Positions 7,762-11,519 of a DNA stretch of 11,519 nt are shown piece by piece. The notes under the pieces are model-generated. The model saw only the letters and a program-made list of their open reading frames with translations. It made no database searches and was not told the origin of the DNA. A program made the translations under genes and the position numbers. Position 1 is the first letter of the stretch. Every line of letters begins with the position of its first letter. The DNA comes from Actinomycetes bacterium. Lineage in GTDB: Bacteria; Actinomycetota; Acidimicrobiia; Acidimicrobiales; SZUA-35. The stretch lies in contig JAAETV010000686.1 of assembly GCA_024227975.1 (NCBI GenBank), positions 1 through 11,519 on the forward strand, written 5' to 3'.

Positions 7762-8406
7762 ATGGAAATCCTTTGGCTGGAGGTGGCTGATCCCCCCGAG
7801 TTGTGGCGAGAGCTCGGGTTCAGGGTTGGCGAGTCGCCCGGTGGTGGAAGCAGCTGTGTGGTGAACGGAGTCGAGCATCGCCTGGTCGGACGCACCGGGA
7901 CAAGGCGGGGTGTGATCGGTTGGGGTGTCCGGGGCGTCGATGGCGACATCGTCTCCATCGACGGGATCACCACCACCGTCGTCAATGACTCCGAGCCAGC
8001 CCCGTCGACCGACCATGCCAATGGGGTGTTCCGGATCGACCATCTGGTGGTGAGGACCCCCAGTACCCCACGAACAGCCGCGGCCCTCGAATCGATCGGA
8101 TTGGAGATCCGTGGTGGACGTACCACCAACTCGGCCGGCACTTCGGTCGATATGCGGTTCGCCTGGGCCGGCGGCACCCTGCTCGAACTGGCAGGGCCGC
8201 CCTCACCTGAAGACGAGGCCAAGCCAGCCCGTCTAGCTGGTATCGCCTACGCCACCAACGACCTCGATGCCACCGCCGCCTTCCTCGGTGACCGATCCAC
8301 CACCCCCGTCGACGCCGTCCAACCGGGCCGGCGCATCGCTGCTGTCCGCTCCGAGGTCGGATCGACGGTCCCCATCGCCTTCATGACCCCCCACGTCAAG
8401 GCTTGA
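7762..8406 (+). CDS. VOC/glyoxalase-fold domain protein
   Basis: Product of 214 residues from the ATG at 7762. The frame is open further upstream, but the translation before this ATG is Arg/Pro-rich, overlaps the GTPase gene and is not family-like, whereas MEILWLEV begins like a beta-strand of the fold. The core is IDHLVV (residues 92-97) followed by a helix and strands to LLELAG (140-145), a typical VOC half with metal-ligand candidates H94 and E142. A second half (LAGIAYATNDL to IAFMTP, about 158-210) lacks the matching histidine, so metal binding may be incomplete. The first 80 residues may be a degenerate extra module. VOC proteins include glyoxalases, dioxygenases, epimerases and thiol transferases; no substrate is evident. 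It probably shares the upstream transcript and also has its own leaderless promoter. Confidence 0.75.
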   Translation: MEILWLEVADPPELWRELGFRVGESPGGGSSCVVNGVEHRLVGRTGTRRGVIGWGVRGVDGDIVSIDGITTTVVNDSEPAPSTDHANGVFRIDHLVVRTPSTPRTAAALESIGLEIRGGRTTNSAGTSVDMRFAWAGGTLLELAGPPSPEDEAKPARLAGIAYATNDLDATAAFLGDRSTTPVDAVQPGRRIAAVRSEVGSTVPIAFMTPHVKA

Positions 8407-8448
8407 TTCAAGTCCGAAGTGGAGGTTGTCGATAACTGTATTCAGCGA

Positions 8449-8499
8449 GGGTGCCCGGGGTCGGGACAGACAACGGAGTCCTTCCCCAACCGGGCACCC
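8449..8499 (+). terminator. Stem-loop after the VOC gene, candidate terminator
   Basis: GGGTGCCCGG (8449-8458) and CCGGGCACCC (8490-8499) are perfect 10-bp inverted arms. An inner GGGA/TCCC pairing (8463-8466 with 8483-8486) can extend the hairpin across an internal loop. No T-run follows, so this is not a textbook intrinsic terminator, though T-poor hairpins after genes are common in high-G+C actinobacteria. It lies 43 bp after the VOC stop and 50 bp before the mscR -10 box. Confidence 0.45.
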
Positions 8500-8548
8500 G
8501 AAGTTCCCCTATTGGCTGTCGGCGCTGGGTCAACGCCGACTCGGCGGC

Positions 8549-8587
8549 TAGCCTTCTCGCTTGTACCAGCGGCCAGAATCAAAGGGG
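8549..8587 (+). promoter_or_regulatory. mscR -10 box TAGCCT and Shine-Dalgarno AAAGGGG
   Basis: TAGCCT (8549-8554) predicts a transcript starting near 8561, giving a leader of about 35 nt. AAAGGGG (8581-8587) is a good Shine-Dalgarno 9 nt before the ATG at 8597. GGGTCA (8527-8532) is a weak -35 candidate with a 16-bp spacer. Unlike the three leaderless genes in the window, this gene has both a leader and a ribosome binding site. Confidence 0.45.
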
Positions 8588-8596
8588 AAACAGCCA

Positions 8597-9682
8597 ATGC
8601 CACAAGAAGTTCGCGGTGTCATCGCCAAGGCCAAGGGTGAGCCGGTCACCGTCGAGACGATCATCATCCCCGACCCTGGTCCGGGAGAAGTCGTAGTTGC
8701 CATCCAGGCCTGCGGGGTCTGCCACACCGACCTCCACTACCGCGAAGGTGGCATCAATGATGACTTCCCCTTCCTCCTCGGCCATGAGGCCGCTGGCCTC
8801 GTCGAGTCGGTTGGCCACGGCGTCGACGAGGTGGAGGTCGGCGACTTCGTCATCTTGAACTGGCGGGCCGTGTGCGGCCAGTGCCGCTCCTGCCTCAAAG
8901 GCAAGCCCCAGTACTGTTTCGCCACCCACAACGCCACCCAGAAGATGACCTTGGCCGACGGGACCGAGCTCTCACCCGCTCTCGGTATCGGCGCCTTCTC
9001 CGACAAGACCCTGGTCGCCGCCGGACAGTGCACCAAGGTCAGCCCCGAAGCCAAACCCGAGGTGGCGGGCCTCCTGGGTTGTGGGGTGATGGCCGGGCTC
9101 GGTGCGGCCATGAACACCGGTGAGGTCGGGAGGGGCGACTCAGTTGCCGTGTTCGGTTGCGGGGGTGTCGGCAATGCCGCCCTCGAAGGGGCCCGCCTGG
9201 CTGGGGCCAGAACCATCATTGCTGTCGACATCGATGACCAGAAGCTGGAATGGGCCAAGGACTTCGGGGCCACCCACACCATCAACTCGTCGAACACCGA
9301 TCCCGTCGAGAGGATCCGAGAGCTGACCGATGGCAACGGGGTCGATGTGGCCATCGAGGCCATCGGCCTTCCCCAGACCTATGAGCAAGCCTTCTACGCT
9401 CGGGATCTGGCCGGCACCGTCGTCCTCGTCGGAGTCCCGAATCCGGAGATGAAGGTGGAGCTTCCCTTCATCGAGATCTTCGGTCGAGGAGGCTCACTCA
9501 AGTCGAGCTGGTATGGCGACTGCCTCCCCTCACGGGACTTCCCCATGCTGATCGATCTCCATCTCCAGGGTCGGCTCAACCTCGACGGCTTCGTATCGGA
9601 GACGATCGACATCAACAGTGTCGAAGAGGCCTTTCACAAGATGGAGCGAGGCGAGGTCCTCCGCTCCGTCGTCGTCCTCTGA
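8597..9682 (+). CDS. mscR: S-(hydroxymethyl)mycothiol dehydrogenase
   Basis: A 361-residue zinc-dependent alcohol dehydrogenase that closely resembles remembered mycobacterial MscR along its whole length (for example [39 protein letters not shown]). It oxidises the formaldehyde-mycothiol adduct with NAD+ to S-formylmycothiol and can also act in S-nitrosomycothiol removal; it is cytoplasmic. Catalytic zinc ligands are C42, H63 with E64, and C162. Structural zinc cysteines are C93, C96, C99 and C107. The nucleotide-binding loop is GCGGVG (187-192), with an acidic D211 suiting NAD. ATG at 8597 is chosen over the in-frame TTG at 8561 because of the Shine-Dalgarno AAAGGGG and because the protein then begins PQEVRGVIA as in the family. 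It sits alone between a stem-loop and a convergent reductase gene. It implies that the host makes mycothiol. Confidence 0.93.
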   Translation: MPQEVRGVIAKAKGEPVTVETIIIPDPGPGEVVVAIQACGVCHTDLHYREGGINDDFPFLLGHEAAGLVESVGHGVDEVEVGDFVILNWRAVCGQCRSCLKGKPQYCFATHNATQKMTLADGTELSPALGIGAFSDKTLVAAGQCTKVSPEAKPEVAGLLGCGVMAGLGAAMNTGEVGRGDSVAVFGCGGVGNAALEGARLAGARTIIAVDIDDQKLEWAKDFGATHTINSSNTDPVERIRELTDGNGVDVAIEAIGLPQTYEQAFYARDLAGTVVLVGVPNPEMKVELPFIEIFGRGGSLKSSWYGDCLPSRDFPMLIDLHLQGRLNLDGFVSETIDINSVEEAFHKMERGEVLRSVVVL

Positions 9683-9685
9683 TCA
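9680..9685. other. Abutting convergent stop codons forming TGATCA
   Basis: The mscR stop TGA (9680-9682) is followed directly by the complement of the reductase stop (9683-9685), giving a 6-bp palindrome with no intergenic base. No hairpin terminator is visible nearby on either side, so each transcript probably runs into the neighbouring gene. Confidence 0.9.
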
Positions 9686-10630
9686 CCAATACTCCTCGAA
9701 GTGAACATTGCCGGCGGGGGCGCCCTTGCGATCAAGGGTGAACCCTCGCTGGTGCAGGATCTCGAGGGCCCCACCGGAGGTCTCGAAGACAGGGCTGTCC
9801 TCTTCCCATTTGGCCGTACCGACCATCGAGGGGTTTCCGCAGAGGAATACGTGGGTGCGGTCGGGGTCAAGGGGGAACCCGAGCCAGTCCGCGGGGTCGG
9901 GGACGGTGAGGATGTCCTGGACATACCGCTTGATCCCGTCAGCCGGCTGGCGGGTCGACAGCGGGAAATAGCGGTAGTTGTTCCACAGGCGCTCCAACTC
10001 ACGGTGCTGGGCCAGGTAGGCAAAGTCGTCACGATTGCGAGAGGTCGACAACACCGTCACCTTGCCCCGATGACCGGAGCGGGCCAGCTCAGCCACCATG
10101 GCGTTGTGGGGGGCCTCCCCGGTACCGGTTCCGGCCAAGACCACATTGTCGGTCGGGCCAACGGCATCGAGGGTGTAGTGCCCCGCGATCCTGGGCCCGA
10201 GCAGGACACGATCACCCGCTGAGGTGGCGAACAGCCGTGGGGTCAGCTCGGCCGGAGGCTCCGAGGTTGGGGGGTCGACGAGGGCGATGTAGAACTCCAG
10301 GCAACGATCATCACCCGGGTCATGTAGGTGGCCCTGGCTGATCATCGACGACGACAGCGAGTAGGGCCGACTGACGATCCGGTTTCGCTTCGCTTCCGGG
10401 ACCTCCACGTCGAGCCCATCGAAGCGAGGTTCCCAGTAGCCCCGTCCCATCGGGAGATAGCGACCAGCCTGGAAACCCTCGATGGGGGCATCAGGCTCGA
10501 CCCGAAGGACTCGGAGCCCTCCTCCCGTGTCGCGGATACCAACGATGGTGGCGTTGTAGTCGGGTCGGGCGGTGTCGCCCATCCGTTCTGGACGGGGCAC
10601 TGCGTACATGATCGTTTCGGGGCTGGACAT
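9683..10630 (-). CDS. Ferredoxin-NADP(+) reductase (FAD-dependent)
   Basis: Product of 315 residues from the ATG at 10630. Longer in-frame starts exist up to 10846 but would run into the divergent metY gene, and GGAG (complement of 10636-10639) lies 5 nt before this ATG. Visible motifs: FAD-binding RPYSLSSS (88-95), NADP-binding GTGTGEAP (167-174), CGNPSM (264-269) and a C-terminal EYW, the aromatic end typical of bacterial Fpr enzymes, where the last residue stacks on the flavin. The enzyme exchanges electrons between NADPH and ferredoxin or flavodoxin in the cytoplasm. The N-terminal 25 or so residues precede the FAD domain and are not assigned. The gene diverges from metY and converges on mscR with no gap. 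A supply of electrons for sulfite reduction is plausible but inferred. Another member of the ferredoxin reductase superfamily cannot be excluded. Confidence 0.85.
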   Translation of the reverse strand: MSSPETIMYAVPRPERMGDTARPDYNATIVGIRDTGGGLRVLRVEPDAPIEGFQAGRYLPMGRGYWEPRFDGLDVEVPEAKRNRIVSRPYSLSSSMISQGHLHDPGDDRCLEFYIALVDPPTSEPPAELTPRLFATSAGDRVLLGPRIAGHYTLDAVGPTDNVVLAGTGTGEAPHNAMVAELARSGHRGKVTVLSTSRNRDDFAYLAQHRELERLWNNYRYFPLSTRQPADGIKRYVQDILTVPDPADWLGFPLDPDRTHVFLCGNPSMVGTAKWEEDSPVFETSGGALEILHQRGFTLDRKGAPAGNVHFEEYW

Positions 10631-10682
10631 ACGTGCTCCAAGCTCGGCGGGGGGTGGGGTGCAAACACGAGCGGTGGTTGCC

Positions 10683-10698
10683 TGGGTAACGTCACCCA
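10683..10698. promoter_or_regulatory. Imperfect 16-bp palindrome, candidate operator
   Basis: TGGGTAACGTCACCCA reads almost the same on both strands, with one mismatched pair among eight (TGGGTAAC versus TGGGTGAC). It lies midway in the gap between the divergent reductase and metY genes, 52 bp from the reductase start and 43 bp before the metY -10 box. The size and symmetry fit a dimeric regulator; the protein is unknown. Confidence 0.4.
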
Positions 10699-10712
10699 AG
10701 GGGAGCAAGGTT

Positions 10713-10722
10713 TGGGATCCCA
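10713..10722. promoter_or_regulatory. Perfect 10-bp palindrome TGGGATCCCA
   Basis: The perfect palindrome lies 19 bp upstream of the metY -10 box, in or next to the place where a -35 element would be. It could be part of an operator, but a single 10-bp palindrome in GC-rich DNA may also be chance. Confidence 0.25.
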
Positions 10723-10741
10723 TGTCATCGGTGGGCTTGAC

Positions 10742-10754
10742 TAGCCTCAGGACC
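10742..10754 (+). promoter_or_regulatory. -10 box TAGCCT of the leaderless metY gene
   Basis: TAGCCT (10742-10747) is followed by 7 nt and then ATG at 10755, placing the predicted +1 on the start codon. AGGA at 10749-10752 is only 2 nt from the ATG, too close to act as a normal Shine-Dalgarno. With no leader there is no room for a methionine or SAM riboswitch. Confidence 0.5.
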
Positions 10755-11519
10755 ATGGTTGAACCCGACTTCCTCCGCTTTGACACGCTCAGTCTCCATG
10801 CGGGGCAACATCCCGATCCAACGACGGGGGCACGGGCCGTACCCATCTACTTCACCACCTCCTACAGCTTCGCCGATACCGATGAAGCGGCTGCCTTGTT
10901 CAATCTGGAGGTCCCCGGCCACCTCTACAGTCGGATCTCCAACCCGACAGTTGCCGTACTCGAAGAACGGATAGCCGCTCTGGAAGGAGGGGTGGGTGCG
11001 GTCTGCACCGCCAGCGGCCAGGCTGCCCTCCACCTGGCCGTAGCCACCATTGCGTCCGCCGGCGACCACATCGTGGCCTCCAAGAACATCTACGGAGGCA
11101 GCCACAACATGATGAACCTGACCCTCCCCCGGTTCGGCATCACCACGACTTTCGTCGACCCCCGCGACCCCCAAGCCTTCGCTGCTGCCATCCAAGACAA
11201 CACCAAGGTGGTGTTCGCCGAGACCCTCGGCAATCCCGGTATCGAGGTGCTCGACATCGAGGCAGTGGCGTCGGTGGCCCACGACGCCGGCCTGCCCCTC
11301 ATGGTCGACGCCACCTTCTCAACTCCCTACCTGATCCGCCCCATCGAGTACGGGGCCGACATCGTCATGCACTCAGCCACCAAGTTCATCGGCGGTCATG
11401 GGGTCGCCTTGGGTGGGGTGGTCGTCGACGGGGGCCGGTTCGATTGGGTCGCCTCCGGCAAGTTCCCGACCCTGACCGAGCCCTATGCCGGCTATCACGG
11501 CCTCTCCTTCGCCGAGGAA
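10755..11519 (+). CDS. metY: O-acetylhomoserine sulfhydrylase / aminocarboxypropyltransferase (3' partial)
   Basis: The frame is open to the right edge (255 codons), so about 40% of a normal enzyme of roughly 430 residues is missing. It is a PLP-dependent Cys/Met-metabolism enzyme that makes homocysteine from O-acetylhomoserine and sulfide in the cytoplasm. Visible features: FDTLSLHAGQ at the N-terminus, PIYFTTSYSF (30-39), YSRISNPT (58-65; phosphate contacts from the partner subunit), ASGQAA (86-91), Y113, D185 near the PLP ring nitrogen, and the PLP lysine K210 in HSATKFIGGHG. The PIYFTTSY and FPTLTEPYAG (237-246) segments favour MetY over cystathionine gamma-synthase. ATG at 10755 matches the family start and follows a -10 box by 7 nt. 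It diverges from the ferredoxin-NADP reductase gene. Confidence 0.92.
   Translation, partial: MVEPDFLRFDTLSLHAGQHPDPTTGARAVPIYFTTSYSFADTDEAAALFNLEVPGHLYSRISNPTVAVLEERIAALEGGVGAVCTASGQAALHLAVATIASAGDHIVASKNIYGGSHNMMNLTLPRFGITTTFVDPRDPQAFAAAIQDNTKVVFAETLGNPGIEVLDIEAVASVAHDAGLPLMVDATFSTPYLIRPIEYGADIVMHSATKFIGGHGVALGGVVVDGGRFDWVASGKFPTLTEPYAGYHGLSFAEE

Noticed and set aside
8561..8596. TTG at 8561 as the mscR start
   Set aside because: It coincides with the predicted transcription start. The ATG at 8597 has a clear Shine-Dalgarno and matches the family N-terminus.
10631..10754. SAM or other methionine riboswitch before metY
   Set aside because: The -10 box lies 7 nt before the ATG, leaving no leader for a riboswitch, and no conserved riboswitch core was seen.
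10631..10846. Longer start for the ferredoxin-NADP reductase at 10846
   Set aside because: The extension would overlap the divergent metY gene and its promoter. The ATG at 10630 has GGAG 5 nt upstream.

Overview
This is a high-G+C window with very few gaps. It looks like an actinobacterium, most likely from the Acidimicrobiia or a nearby lineage; the class is an inference. The clearest pointer is a gene at 8597-9682 that closely matches S-(hydroxymethyl)mycothiol dehydrogenase (MscR), an enzyme of organisms that use mycothiol. GC-ending codons, TAnnnT-type -10 boxes and apparently leaderless genes fit the same picture. No tRNA, rRNA, CRISPR array, insertion sequence, phage gene or attachment site was seen.

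Layout. (1) 2-3181 (+) is a large membrane protein with two von Willebrand A domains, cut off by the left edge. (2) 2980-4911 (-) is CcmF, a haem lyase of System I cytochrome c maturation. It converges on the VWA gene, and the two coding regions overlap antisense by 202 bp. (3) 5033-8406 (+) is a compact cluster: a YtcJ-type metal-dependent amidohydrolase, a COG0523 (CobW-like) GTPase and a VOC/glyoxalase-fold protein. The VOC gene also has its own promoter, which uses the GTPase stop codon as part of its -10 box. (4) 8407-8596 is the largest gap, with a strong stem-loop and then the mscR promoter and ribosome binding site. (5) mscR (+) converges on a ferredoxin-NADP reductase gene (-) with no intergenic base; the two stop codons form TGATCA. 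(6) Divergent from the reductase is an O-acetylhomoserine sulfhydrylase (MetY) gene, cut off by the right edge. The 124-bp divergent gap carries two palindromes.

How the genes may work together (inference). The cluster at 5033-8406 may pair a metallochaperone-like GTPase with metal-dependent clients. MscR handles formaldehyde bound to mycothiol. The reductase and MetY may be linked through sulfur assimilation, since a ferredoxin-dependent sulfite reductase would supply the sulfide that MetY uses. CcmF attaches haem to apocytochrome c outside the membrane.

The most interesting signals are in gene architecture. Three genes (amidohydrolase, VOC protein, MetY) have a TAGGGT or TAGCCT box 6-7 nt before the start codon and no usable Shine-Dalgarno, which is the signature of leaderless mRNA. 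In the amidohydrolase the predicted +1/start codon is ATC. The VWA/ccmF overlap encodes low-complexity tails on both strands from one 12-bp tandem repeat. I did not find a convincing wholly new biological system.
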